Shown here: piece by piece, positions 14,852 to 23,370 of the stretch | Layout: each line of letters begins with the position of its first letter | Numbering within the stretch: the stretch's first letter is position 1 | Origin: an uncultured Methanobrevibacter sp. | GTDB lineage: Archaea > Methanobacteriota > Methanobacteria > Methanobacteriales > Methanobacteriaceae | Assembly: GCA_900314635.1 (NCBI GenBank) | Contig: OMVY01000026.1 | Span: 1-35,162, forward strand | Length of the DNA stretch: 35,162 nt | Direction of reading: 5' to 3' | Notes under the pieces: generated by a model | Database searches by the model: none | Seen by the model: the letters and a program-made list of their open reading frames with translations, nothing else | What the model was told of the DNA's origin: nothing | Position numbers and translations under genes: made by a program

Positions 14852-15613
14852 TCACATATTATAATACATTTCCATGTATTCCTCATAAGACAAACCTTCG
14901 CGGTCCCACTCATGTGTTCCCTTATGAACAGATAAAGGCCTGTCTTGTAAAATAACATTGATTCTCAAACTCTTTACCTTATCATCAATCCACTTGACGG
15001 TTTCATCAGAGACTTTGAAAATTTGATTGCCGCAGTGGGGACAATATTTCTGCTCCTGTTCTACACTTTTTCCGCAGCTGATGCATTTCTCACTGCTGTA
15101 CATGTGCCACTCAATCAATAATTTGTAATAAATCTTTTTCTTATTCCAGTACAATGAATGCAGGCGTTTTCCATAAGATTCCATGGACTCCCCCTCTTCA
15201 ATGTCAAAATTTGTCTCGTTTCTAGCCTTGACCTTGTCCAAAATGGTTGGCTTGGAGGAATCTTGATTTTTGATACTTGAAGCCGGCTCTGCCCTTAATT
15301 TGGAAATCCTTTCATCCACTGCAGAATCCATTGACCTGTCCATCCCGCACCATGGACAATATTTCAAATCCCCTTCCAATTGCCTGCCGCATTCAATACA
15401 GTAGTTGCTGAAATAAATCTTCCATCTTGCAAATATTTCAATAAAATCTCCATTGAGCTGTTTATATAATTTCATGGCATATTCTTCTCTCCATCGCCTA
15501 TTAGGTTTTGGATGGATGGAAAGCCAGTATTCAGCAAGAGAGTTGAAGAAATTCTTCATGTCCTCGTCCCATTGGCTAGGATCATTGATTATTTTAAAAT
15601 TATGAGTAAGCAT
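14852..15613 (-). CDS. Protein with two zinc ribbons, function unknown
   Basis: A roughly 253-residue protein with two CxxC...CxxC zinc ribbons: CIECGRQLEGDLKYCPWCG (about 71-89) and CISCGKSVEQEQKYCPHCG (about 173-191). Each ribbon follows a Trp/Tyr-rich helical stretch of the same kind (IFARWKIYFSNY before one, YYKLLIEWHMYSSE before the other), so the protein looks like an internal duplication of a helix-ribbon module. No catalytic motif or membrane segment. ATG 15613 is preferred: GGGGAT lies five bases upstream, whereas ATG 15631 and GTG 15634 lack a site. Not recognised as a named family. DUF2070 lies upstream on the same strand 259 bp away. Confidence 0.65.
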   Translation of the reverse strand: MLTHNFKIINDPSQWDEDMKNFFNSLAEYWLSIHPKPNRRWREEYAMKLYKQLNGDFIEIFARWKIYFSNYCIECGRQLEGDLKYCPWCGMDRSMDSAVDERISKLRAEPASSIKNQDSSKPTILDKVKARNETNFDIEEGESMESYGKRLHSLYWNKKKIYYKLLIEWHMYSSEKCISCGKSVEQEQKYCPHCGNQIFKVSDETVKWIDDKVKSLRINVILQDRPLSVHKGTHEWDREGLSYEEYMEMYYNM

Positions 15614-15872
15614 TTTATCCCCTTTTATCATCACTAATAAAATATTAAGTCTACAATAATAATTAACGTTCCTATATTAAAAATCTTATTGTTTTAATGT
15701 CCTAATGTGTTATGTATACATGAAATAAAAAGAATAATGAGTTGAAATTGATAAAAAATATAAAAAAGGATTTAGTAAAAATTGAAAATGAATTTGAAAA
15801 ATAAAAATTGAATTTAAATAGAAAATTGGAAATTAAAAAAAGAATGAAAAAAATGATTTAAACTTAAACAGC
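15614..15872. other. AT-rich intergenic region
   Basis: Separates the end of the DUF2070 gene from the zinc-ribbon gene. On the minus strand the 15730-15850 part is T-rich (DUF2070 terminator) and the 15630-15720 part would hold the zinc-ribbon promoter. No ORF or RNA gene recognised. Confidence 0.35.
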
Positions 15873-17690
15873 TTAAATCATGAATAACCAAATGAATACA
15901 AAGATAATAGCCACCACAAAGATAAATGGAGCAGTGAATTTAGAAACTGATATGATTGAACTCATTGTGGAAATCAATTCAGTGGAATTGTTCGGACCGA
16001 ATGTTTTCAAATCATAAATTCTTTCAATATTTGTACCCGCCTCTACAGGTTCCAGATCTTCTATGGCCTCATTTATTGAGAGTTTTATATACTCGATTAT
16101 CTTTTCCTTCTCAACCAGCCCAACAGGATTATATCCATTGGACAATGTATTTACAGTGTGGGTGTCTGTTGTCATGACTTCAATCTCATCAATGTCTAAG
16201 TCCTTGACAGCATTGAATATGGTTTCCCGGTACCCAATCTCCATATTGTTTGAATCGAAGAGGACGTAAGCGGTCCTTTGATTGTTGACCTCAACCACCA
16301 TGGTTTTCATTCCGCTGTATCCGATTCCCTGATGCTTGTCCATTCCACCCATAGAACTATGACAGCATCCAACCTTGATATCATATTTACATTCTGTATT
16401 TTCTATCATCTTGATTGTGTCAATCAATTGGAACATTTCAGGGTTTCCCGGAAGAATTCCTCCAGTTTCAGGATTGAATGAATTGTGACAGTCCACGATA
16501 ATCGGATTTTCAATTCCCAGTTCCTTCTGGCATTCAATCATGGTTGCAAGCCCTACGGCAAACTCGATATCATCGCTTCCAGATGGCGCAAGTGTTGAAA
16601 GCATTAGGCTTCCGTTTTTAAAGAACTGCACTCCAACATTCGCCTTCTTGTGGGAATATCTTCTAAACTCGCTTGCTTTAGATGAGTATTCCATATTATC
16701 AAGGGCCTGCCTTACACTGTTTTCTATTTTTACGATTTCCTTATGTGAGACAGGGTTGAAATCGTGAGTGGACGGGCCATGGGCTACCATTGTGAAATTG
16801 TCAAAGGAATCTGCAAGGATTGTAGGCATGTTGGATCCTCCGATATCCCCTAAAGGTCCAGGATGAACGCAAGGTGAGATGAACAATGATTTTATGCTTC
16901 CATCAAAGCGCCTGAAGCTACATACTCCGACTAAAGTGTCAATAGCTTCTCCGGAACTGTCGAACAGGGATTCGATTGAATCGGAACCCTCGTTCATATG
17001 GTATATGAAAAAGCTTAGAATATCAATCACGCCATATCCAAGATTCTTTTTCATAGGAGATTCTATAATAGTCATGAATGAATAAATGGCAAGCAGGAAG
17101 ATAATACTTGCAATTGAAACCTTTAATATGGTTCCAATCAAGCCTAGCCGAAAAATATTTTCAACATTGCTTAAAAAGCTTAGGATAATTAGCATTCCAA
17201 TAATGAGTAGAGGTTGGACAATGGCAATTAAAGTCGCTTTGAAAAATCGTATGCGAGTTGTAGTCCACAAAACCAGAATATTGAATGCAAATGCCAAAGC
17301 TGCTCCGAACAATATTGAATTAATGAAATAATCTTGATGGATCAAATGTCCGAAAAGGATTCCCAATATGCTGACAAGTGATGCAATAGTCATTGAAATA
17401 AGACTTAGGAAAAGGGAATGCCTCATTTTCAGATTGATTCCCTTCATTGAATTCACCCAGAACTGGTCTGTTGAACCTGAAATTATAGTTGGAATCCCAA
17501 ATACGGCAAACCCGAATGCGCCTCCATAAAATATGTTTTCAAGGGTGCTGCCAATGCTTACAGGAGTGATAAGAAATATGATTGATCCAAAAACGAAACT
17601 TAATAAGACTATAATCAATGCAGTCATTTTAGCACTTGGCAAAGTTCGTATATACTTGCTCAAACCAGCCACACTACTCATACTTGACAT
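15873..17690 (-). CDS. DUF2070-family membrane protein
   Basis: A roughly 605-residue protein matching the archaeal DUF2070 family. About six or seven membrane helices occupy residues 20-235, followed by a large soluble domain (about 240-570) and a final membrane helix at the C-terminus. The soluble part has strongly conserved-looking His/Asp motifs: CVHPGPLGDIGGSNMP, AHGPSTHDFNPVSH, VDCHNSFNPETGGILPGNPE and VGCCHSSMGGMD. They look like a metal or phosphate site, but no activity has been assigned as far as I know. ATG 17690 has GGGG seven bases upstream and is preferred to TTG 17696. The gene is confined to archaea to my knowledge. Confidence 0.85.
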   Translation of the reverse strand: MSSMSSVAGLSKYIRTLPSAKMTALIIVLLSFVFGSIIFLITPVSIGSTLENIFYGGAFGFAVFGIPTIISGSTDQFWVNSMKGINLKMRHSLFLSLISMTIASLVSILGILFGHLIHQDYFINSILFGAALAFAFNILVLWTTTRIRFFKATLIAIVQPLLIIGMLIILSFLSNVENIFRLGLIGTILKVSIASIIFLLAIYSFMTIIESPMKKNLGYGVIDILSFFIYHMNEGSDSIESLFDSSGEAIDTLVGVCSFRRFDGSIKSLFISPCVHPGPLGDIGGSNMPTILADSFDNFTMVAHGPSTHDFNPVSHKEIVKIENSVRQALDNMEYSSKASEFRRYSHKKANVGVQFFKNGSLMLSTLAPSGSDDIEFAVGLATMIECQKELGIENPIIVDCHNSFNPETGGILPGNPEMFQLIDTIKMIENTECKYDIKVGCCHSSMGGMDKHQGIGYSGMKTMVVEVNNQRTAYVLFDSNNMEIGYRETIFNAVKDLDIDEIEVMTTDTHTVNTLSNGYNPVGLVEKEKIIEYIKLSINEAIEDLEPVEAGTNIERIYDLKTFGPNNSTELISTMSSIISVSKFTAPFIFVVAIIFVFIWLFMI

Positions 17691-18057
17691 CAACAAACCC
17701 CATAATAAAAATAAATTTAACTAAAAAATCACTTTGAATTTGAAAAATAAATTAGCTAATTTATAACTAATATTATATTTAATTAATTCATAGTATATAT
17801 ATTTGATTTATTAAGAGATTTTATAGAAAAATGATAAAAAGGAGACCAAAACTAAAAAATATTTAAAAAATAAGAAGAATACTAAAAAACTAATAAAAAA
17901 AATGAAAAAATACTAAAAAATAACTAAAAAATAAGAAAAATACTAAAAAACTAATAAAAATTAAAAATAGCTAAAAAATAAGAAAAATGTTAAAAAACTA
18001 ATAAAAAAAATTAAAAAAAATAGCTAAAAACTAAACTAAAAAGCAAGTAAAATATAA
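17691..18057. repeat. AT-rich spacer with degenerate tandem repeats
   Basis: A 367-bp gap between two minus-strand genes. From about 17850 to 18035 a degenerate unit of about 70 bp built from ACTAAAAAACTAATAAAAA and AATAAGAAAAATACTAAAAA recurs about three times. On the minus strand each unit is a series of T-tracts, a likely multi-copy terminator for the gene ending at 18058. The lower-coordinate part (17700-17840) should hold the DUF2070 promoter. No coding sequence. Confidence 0.5.
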
Positions 18058-18330
18058 TTACAAGTAATTAAACAAAATAGTCCAAAGTATGAACCAGCAA
18101 AAAGCAAATGGAAGTATTCCATCCCATAACCATGCACTGAACCCCTTGATCTCCTCACCAAATAGATTCTGGCAGACCTGGCCTATAACATAAAGAATTA
18201 TTAAACCTGCAACGAATGCTAAAGCTTCATTTTTAAATCCTAACCATCCGAGACTGAATGAAACTGAAATGAGAGCAGCTACTATTGCTGCAACCAAATG
18301 TATTGAAACAACTTTTACAGTAGTATCCAT
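18058..18330 (-). CDS. Small membrane protein, possibly EMC6-like archaeal family
   Basis: A 90-residue hydrophobic protein with three membrane helices (about 5-28, 34-52, 65-88) and a short polar loop FGEEIKGFSAWLW between the second and third. A strong GGAGG lies six bases before the ATG, so the gene is real. The size, three helices and the hairpin-like N-terminal pair resemble archaeal EMC6-like or DUF5379 proteins, but I cannot confirm the family from sequence alone. Confidence 0.65.
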   Translation of the reverse strand: MDTTVKVVSIHLVAAIVAALISVSFSLGWLGFKNEALAFVAGLIILYVIGQVCQNLFGEEIKGFSAWLWDGILPFAFCWFILWTILFNYL

Positions 18331-18689
18331 TATTTTCCTCCGAGTAAAAAAGTATGATAATAAATTAATTTTAAATTTAATCGATTAAGCAACTTAATAA
18401 TTTATACATAAGAATATTACTTTAATATAATATATAAAAATTTTGTTGAATAAGAAAAAAAATAGGCAAGGATAATCAATAATTTTTGCACAATTCAAAT
18501 GCTTTTTTATCAAAACAATATATAAAATTAAATAAAACTTAAAACAAAAATATTCAAGAATAATAAATAAATAATCAAAAAATATTTTAAAATCACCACT
18601 GCCCAACATAATAGAATTATAAATTTTAGAATTTTAAAAAAATTCAAGTGATTTTAAATAAATAATAATCAGAATCATCAAGTGATAAT
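18331..18689. other. Divergent AT-rich intergenic region
   Basis: A 359-bp region between the small membrane protein gene and rqcH. TATA-like ATTTTAAATA at 18651-18660 suits the rqcH promoter (start codon 30 bases on). A 71-codon minus-strand open frame here (18394-18609) lacks a ribosome-binding site and has only AT-driven residues, so it is not called. No RNA gene recognised. Confidence 0.4.
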
Positions 18690-20699
18690 ATGAAATCAAT
18701 GTCTAATGTGGACATATACACAATATGTCAGGAATTAAAGGATTTGCTCACAGGCGCAAGAGTGGACAAGTCATACCAGCCTACCAAGGACACCATAGTC
18801 ATCAGATTCCACAAGGCAGGAATCGGAAGGCTGGACCTTGTCATGCAGGCTGGAAAAAGAATTCATTTAAGCGTTTACCCTCTTTCAAATCCACAGCAGC
18901 CTCCCCATTTTCCAATGCTGCTTAGGAATCGTGTAAGAGGTGCCAATGTAGTGAGTGTGGAACAACACAACTTCGACAGGGTCGTCATAATAAAGATGAA
19001 AAAGGACATAACATACACCCTCATTGTTGAATTGTTCTCCCAGGGAAACATCATACTCCTTGACGAGGAAAACAACATCATTGCGCCTCTTAAGAGAAAG
19101 CAATGGTCAGACAGGGACATAAGTGCAAAAAGGGAATATATCTTCCCTCCTGAAAACGGAATCAATCCACTGACAATAACCGAAGACGAATTCAACGAGC
19201 TTGTGAAATCCAACGATGATGAAATCGTCAGGGTTCTTGCTAAAAGCGGATTGGGAAGCTTGTATGCAGAGGAAATCCTGTTGAATACATCTATCAACAA
19301 GAAGACCAACTGCAGAGCATTAAGCTCAAATGAAATCGAAGAGGTCTTTAAATCCTTGAAAAACATCTTCTCCAAGCTTGAAAACAAAGAATTCACTCCA
19401 ATGATTGTAAACAATGAAAAGGAAGTTGAAAGGCTCAAAGCGGAAAATCCGGACAAGAAATTCAAAGTCAGGGAAGATGTTGTTCCAATATCTCTTGAAA
19501 CCTACAAGGACTTTGAAGCAAAAGAATACGATTCTTTCAATGAAGCCTGCGACGAGTTCTTCTCAAGCAAGGTTGCAAGTGAAATAAGCAATGTCCAGGA
19601 ATCCGCATGGAACAAGAAGGTTGATAAGTTTTCAAACCGTCTTAAAAAACAGCAGGAAACCCTTGAAGGTTTTGAAAAGACCATTGACGATTCAAATCGA
19701 AAGGGCGAGACAATCTTTACAAATTATGTCCAGATAGAAAATGTCTTGAATGTCATTCTAGATGCAAGAGAGAAGGACTATGGCTGGAAGGAAATTGGAA
19801 AGACCTTGAAGGATGCGAAGAAATCCGGAATGAAGGAGGCTCAGATATTCGAATCACTTGATCCGCTTGGAAACATTGTTTTGAATATTGACGGAGAAAG
19901 TATTGCAATGGACTGCAAGAAGTCAATTCCAGACAATGCAGAAGTTTATTATGAAAAGGCTAAAAAGGCTAAGCGCAAAATCAAGGGAGCGACAATAGCT
20001 ATTGAAAACACTAAAAAACAGCTGGCTGAAGTGGAATCTAAAAAAGAGAAGGCTCTTGAAAACATCATGGTTCCTAAAAAAAGGGTTAAGAAGAACCTCA
20101 AATGGTATGAAAAGCTCAGATGGTTCCTCTCTTCCAATGGTACCCTTGTTGTCTGCGGTAGGGACGCCGGTACAAACGAGATGGTTGTGAAGAAATATCT
20201 CGAATCAAATGATATTTATATGCATGCGGATATACATGGTGCTCCTTCAACTGTTGTAAAACTTGGTGGCGATGAAGCAGATGACCAGCTGCTTAAAGAA
20301 TCTGCTATCTTTGCAGCATCCTTTTCATCTGCTTGGCCGAATAACTTCGGAATACAGGACGTATATTGGGTGCATCCGGAGCAGGTTTCAAAAACACCTC
20401 AGTCAGGGGAGTTCGTTCCAAAGGGAGCTTTCATTGTAAGAGGCCGTAGAAACTATGTGAGGTCTGCAAAGCTTGAGATAGCCATAGGCATTGTTGAATA
20501 CGATGGTGCAAAACGAATCATGGCCGGCCCTATCGATGCCATGAAAGCACACAGTGAAAAATATGTTGCAATCAAGCCGGGATATACCAAAAAGGAAAAA
20601 ATAGCCAAGGAGATTTTAAATAGAATCAATGAAGATGATTTGCTTACTCTAGAAGATGTTGTGAGAGTCCTTCCTAGTGGAAAATGTGATTTTATTTAA
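18690..20699 (+). CDS. rqcH: Archaeal RqcH (NEMF/Rqc2 homologue)
   Basis: A 669-residue ribosome-associated quality control factor. In bacteria RqcH binds stalled 50S subunits and recruits tRNA-Ala to add C-terminal alanine tails; the archaeal orthologue is thought to act similarly. The NFACT-N domain covers about 1-200 and includes the Asp-Arg pair at 96-97 (HNFDRVVII) needed for tailing in the bacterial protein. A helical and coiled-coil region spans about 290-460. The NFACT-R domain begins near 473 with WYEKLRWFLSSNGTLVVCGR and includes YMHADIHGAPSTVVKL. GTGAT lies before the ATG at 18690. Monocistronic. Confidence 0.9.
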   Translation: MKSMSNVDIYTICQELKDLLTGARVDKSYQPTKDTIVIRFHKAGIGRLDLVMQAGKRIHLSVYPLSNPQQPPHFPMLLRNRVRGANVVSVEQHNFDRVVIIKMKKDITYTLIVELFSQGNIILLDEENNIIAPLKRKQWSDRDISAKREYIFPPENGINPLTITEDEFNELVKSNDDEIVRVLAKSGLGSLYAEEILLNTSINKKTNCRALSSNEIEEVFKSLKNIFSKLENKEFTPMIVNNEKEVERLKAENPDKKFKVREDVVPISLETYKDFEAKEYDSFNEACDEFFSSKVASEISNVQESAWNKKVDKFSNRLKKQQETLEGFEKTIDDSNRKGETIFTNYVQIENVLNVILDAREKDYGWKEIGKTLKDAKKSGMKEAQIFESLDPLGNIVLNIDGESIAMDCKKSIPDNAEVYYEKAKKAKRKIKGATIAIENTKKQLAEVESKKEKALENIMVPKKRVKKNLKWYEKLRWFLSSNGTLVVCGRDAGTNEMVVKKYLESNDIYMHADIHGAPSTVVKLGGDEADDQLLKESAIFAASFSSAWPNNFGIQDVYWVHPEQVSKTPQSGEFVPKGAFIVRGRRNYVRSAKLEIAIGIVEYDGAKRIMAGPIDAMKAHSEKYVAIKPGYTKKEKIAKEILNRINEDDLLTLEDVVRVLPSGKCDFI

Positions 20700-20794
20700 A
20701 ATTATTTTTTAAAAACGGTTATTTAAAAAAAATAAAATAATAACTTAAAAAACGCTTTATTTAAAAAAAAAATAAAATTATAAAAAAGACATGA
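20700..20794. terminator. Convergent terminator region
   Basis: Short AT-rich gap between the convergent rqcH and nicotianamine synthase-like genes. A-runs at 20727-20736 and 20764-20776 give T-tracts on the minus strand for the synthase gene. TTATTTTTTAA just after the rqcH stop may serve the plus strand. Confidence 0.45.
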
Positions 20795-21616
20795 TTAACT
20801 AATTTTTCTAATCAGAACGGAAGTATTGTTTGTCTTTCCTCTTGGAAGGAGCATTACTTCCTGATGGAATCCCCGGGTATCCTTGTTAGTAACTGGAGAA
20901 TATAAAATAGCTCTCATACCTGTGTAAGTCCTGTAGAGAACTGGGGTCTTCTCATCAACAATCTCCCACACATTTGCGAAAACCCTGTCCTTTGGTTCTG
21001 CAAAGGCAGCAATCATAAGGATGTCATAGTCCAGATCTGAAATGGTCTTTTCATCACCTGTGACTATTTCTATGTCATCATCAAGTCCCAAACGCTTTAA
21101 AACTTTTCTTGACAATTCTGCAACATCCTCAAACTGTTCTATTCCTATGCATTTGCATCCAGTCACCATGTTGAACATTATCAAAGTTAAAGGAAGAGGA
21201 CCGCTGCCCAGGAATACGAATGTCTTTTTTTCATTGAATTTGGCTAATTGCCTTTCATTATCAATAAGGCCTATGTATCTGTCATAGAAATGGAATGAAT
21301 CCAGAACCGCCTTTGGATCATCGGCTTCCAATATCTTCATTGCATTCTCTTTTTCAAGCCTTGCACCTATGTACACATAGAACTTTCTTATCAGCTGCAG
21401 AGCCTTGTTCATCTTCTCATCATCAAGGATGTGCTTTGCAGAGTCGAAATCTATCTCCTTGTCATGTGCGATGACCTCAATTTCATCAAGAATCATTGTA
21501 ATTTCATCAATATCAGTGCCGTCAAGTGCTGAAAGGCCTTCATTGTCCAAGTCTCCATAGCTTGAAAGCTTGTCTGCAATTTCTTCGATTTTTCCCCAGT
21601 ATTTGTAACAGCTCAT
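20795..21616 (-). CDS. Archaeal nicotianamine synthase-family protein (thermonicotianamine synthase-like)
   Basis: A roughly 273-residue archaeal member of the nicotianamine synthase family, closely resembling Methanothermobacter MTH675. That enzyme joins aminopropyl groups from S-adenosylmethionine to each other and to glutamate, giving thermonicotianamine, a metal-chelating molecule. The SAM-fold signature is FVFLGSGPLPLTLIMF (about 132-147), where nicotianamine synthases keep GSGPLPLT. DILMIAAFAEPKDRVF (about 195-210) and YRTYTGMRAILYSPV (about 224-238) are also highly characteristic, and FHFYDRY holds the substrate-site tyrosine region. ATG 21616 (protein starts MSCYKYW, as in the homologue) is chosen over TTG 21628; GTGAT lies upstream. 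It follows the GNAT gene on the same strand. Confidence 0.88.
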   Translation of the reverse strand: MSCYKYWGKIEEIADKLSSYGDLDNEGLSALDGTDIDEITMILDEIEVIAHDKEIDFDSAKHILDDEKMNKALQLIRKFYVYIGARLEKENAMKILEADDPKAVLDSFHFYDRYIGLIDNERQLAKFNEKKTFVFLGSGPLPLTLIMFNMVTGCKCIGIEQFEDVAELSRKVLKRLGLDDDIEIVTGDEKTISDLDYDILMIAAFAEPKDRVFANVWEIVDEKTPVLYRTYTGMRAILYSPVTNKDTRGFHQEVMLLPRGKTNNTSVLIRKIS

Positions 21617-21797
21617 CTTATCACGCAAAAGTTTGTTAAAAAATTAATTTTGTAAATTAATTTTAAGAAATTAAATATTAAAAAATAAATCTTAAATTAA
21701 TTTTTAGAAATCAAATAAGAATTTTTTAAAATAATTTATATTTGAATATTAATTAAATTAATTTTAATTCTCACATATAAATTTTTTCTTCATTTGA
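21617..21797. other. AT-rich gap between GNAT and nicotianamine synthase-like genes
   Basis: This 181-bp gap holds a minus-strand TATA-like element near 21737 and no repeat of the GTAATA array. The synthase gene may be read through from the GNAT promoter or have its own promoter here; the sequence does not decide. Confidence 0.35.
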
Positions 21798-22316
21798 TTA
21801 TTTGCCGCATAAGTTTTTTACCATGTGAACAGTCTTAAGCTCATTGTTAGTATCCAAAGTAACCTGGAACCCCACTTTTTTCCAAAAATTGAAACCCGCA
21901 ACAAGATTCTTCTGGGTATGCAGATAAATCTCATTGAAGTCATTTTCATAGCAGAATTCCTCGACAACATCAAATAAATGTGTAGCCAGTCCACAGCGCC
22001 TGTAAGGCTTTTCGACGAAAGATCTCCATATGCTGGCAGTGGTCTCTCTAGAGTAAATGTCTCGAAATTCTGGAAAGTCCTTGTCATATTGTCTAATTGC
22101 CATGCTGGCTATGATTCTCCCATCATCATTATTCTCAACAAAGAACAGATTGTTCTTCCTGCAGTCGATATAATACTTGTTCAAGTCCACTATGTCCTTG
22201 TGCCAGGAAGGAATGTATCCATAGCCATATTCAGATCTTATCTGGGAGAACAGGAAGTTTCTAACTCTGATTTTGGTATCGCAGTCATCAGACAGTTTCT
22301 TAATGGTAAAATTCAT
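21798..22316 (-). CDS. GNAT-family N-acetyltransferase
   Basis: A 172-residue acetyl-CoA-dependent N-acetyltransferase fold. The CoA-binding turn is EKPYRRCGLATHLF (about 97-110), a variant of the R/QxxGxG/A motif, and the C-terminal half has FNEIYLHTQKNLVAGFNFWKKVGF, the typical last strand and helix. The acceptor is unknown. GTGATTG precedes the ATG. Its promoter region carries the same half-site array as the metal/peptide importer operon, and the nicotianamine synthase-like gene follows. Acetylation of the metallophore or a self-protection role is possible but speculative. Confidence 0.8.
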   Translation of the reverse strand: MNFTIKKLSDDCDTKIRVRNFLFSQIRSEYGYGYIPSWHKDIVDLNKYYIDCRKNNLFFVENNDDGRIIASMAIRQYDKDFPEFRDIYSRETTASIWRSFVEKPYRRCGLATHLFDVVEEFCYENDFNEIYLHTQKNLVAGFNFWKKVGFQVTLDTNNELKTVHMVKNLCGK

Positions 22317-22344
22317 TCAATCACTTTAAATCATTTGATTATTA

Positions 22345-22560
22345 ATATAAACCAAAAGTGAAAAAAAATAAAAAGTAATACTTATGATGAAAAAAATATT
22401 ATATTAATACTTTATATATAATAATTATTATGTGACATATAAAAATATTTCTATAAAAAGTAATAAAAATTGATTATTTTTGGCTAAAAAGTATTAATTA
22501 TTACTAAAAAATAATTTATTTAAATATTAAGTATTATTTTTAAAATTAAAAAATTAATAC
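22345..22560 (-). promoter_or_regulatory. GTAATA/GTATTA half-site array and promoter of the GNAT gene (copy A)
   Basis: The minus-strand TATA box is GTTTATAT (22345-22352). Upstream of it lie half-sites at 22375 (GTAATA), 22405 (TAATAC), 22460 (GTAATA), a palindrome-like pair GTATTA-N2-TATTAC at 22491-22504, and GTATTA-N18-TAATAC at 22531-22560 with 7-bp arms. The segment ATATAAAAATATTTCTA (22437-22453) and GGCTAAAAA (22482-22490) are unchanged in copy B. The same order and near-identical spacing occur at 28101-28315 before the importer operon. Confidence 0.65.
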
Positions 22561-22712
22561 TGATTATTTATAGTAATAAAGAAAAAAATAATCCAATCAA
22601 CAACTAAAAAAATAAGAAAAAAATCCACAAAAATAAATAAGAAAAAACCTGCAAACAAAATAAAAAAAAATAAAAAATAAAAGATATTAAATATGATAAA
22701 AAATATCAATAA
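22561..22712 (-). terminator. T-rich termination region of the importer operon
   Basis: On the minus strand the DNA after the last importer gene (stop at 22713) is a series of T-tracts, including TTATTTTTTATTTTTTTTTA around 22655-22680. No coding sequence is seen. The half-site array of the GNAT gene starts directly beyond it. Confidence 0.45.
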
Positions 22713-23324
22713 TCAAACATGATTTATGTCGTCAAGATATATCACTTCATCGCAAATAATATCCATCAAGTCCTTGTCATGGCTTACAACCAATAAGCCC
22801 ATGCCCCTTTTCCTAACAATCCTCAAAACCGACTCGAATATCTGGACTTGAGTAATCGCATCAAGCATTGTAGTCATTTCATCAGCAATCAGGAATTTGG
22901 TATTTGGGTTTAAAGCCCTTAAGACTGAGAATCTCTGCAATTCACCACCTGAAAGTTCAGCAGGCCATCTGTTAAGCCAGGATTTTTGAATTCCAAAATC
23001 ATCCAGGAGGTCATCGGGAACATCCCATGATTCTCCCAGAACTTCATGCATCTTCCATTTAGGATTCATTACCTTTTCAGGGTGCTGGTAAATAAGTTGA
23101 ACAGGATTGAAGCCTTTTGGAATCTCTGCACCATCCAGCCTCACCTCACCTTCGTATTTTTTAATATGGCCTGCAAGAATCTTGCATAAACTGGATTTTC
23201 CACTTCCGCTGTCTCCAAACAATCCTAAAACCTTTTTATTATCGATAGTGATATCAACATCCTTTAAGATCTGCCTGGAAGCGGAACTGTATTTGAAAGA
23301 GATATTGCGACCAGTTAATTCCAT
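22713..23324 (-). CDS. ABC importer ATPase 2 (NikE/DppF-like)
   Basis: A 203-residue ATPase subunit. It has the Walker A loop GDSGSGKSSLC (36-46), the ABC signature LSGGELQRF (about 124-132) and Walker B LIADEMT (about 144-150) followed by a D-loop. At 203 residues it is shorter than the usual 250-330 because it lacks the C-terminal oligopeptide-transporter extension present on its partner. GGGGAA precedes the ATG. It follows the first ATPase gene by 46 bases and completes a five-gene importer. It would power uptake of a nickel, metal-chelate or peptide substrate. Confidence 0.82.
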   Translation of the reverse strand: MELTGRNISFKYSSASRQILKDVDITIDNKKVLGLFGDSGSGKSSLCKILAGHIKKYEGEVRLDGAEIPKGFNPVQLIYQHPEKVMNPKWKMHEVLGESWDVPDDLLDDFGIQKSWLNRWPAELSGGELQRFSVLRALNPNTKFLIADEMTTMLDAITQVQIFESVLRIVRKRGMGLLVVSHDKDLMDIICDEVIYLDDINHV

Positions 23325-23370
23325 GATATTCCCCCATTGATTTCAAATAAATAAAAATCATTCATAATAT

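Noticed and set aside
17841-18035. Short A-rich repeats considered as a CRISPR array
   Set aside because: Units are degenerate, low complexity, with no unique spacers and no cas genes nearby; better explained as terminator repeats.
18394-18609. 71-codon minus-strand open frame upstream of rqcH
   Set aside because: Composition is purely AT-driven (Phe, Ile, Tyr, Lys), no Shine-Dalgarno site or recognisable motif.
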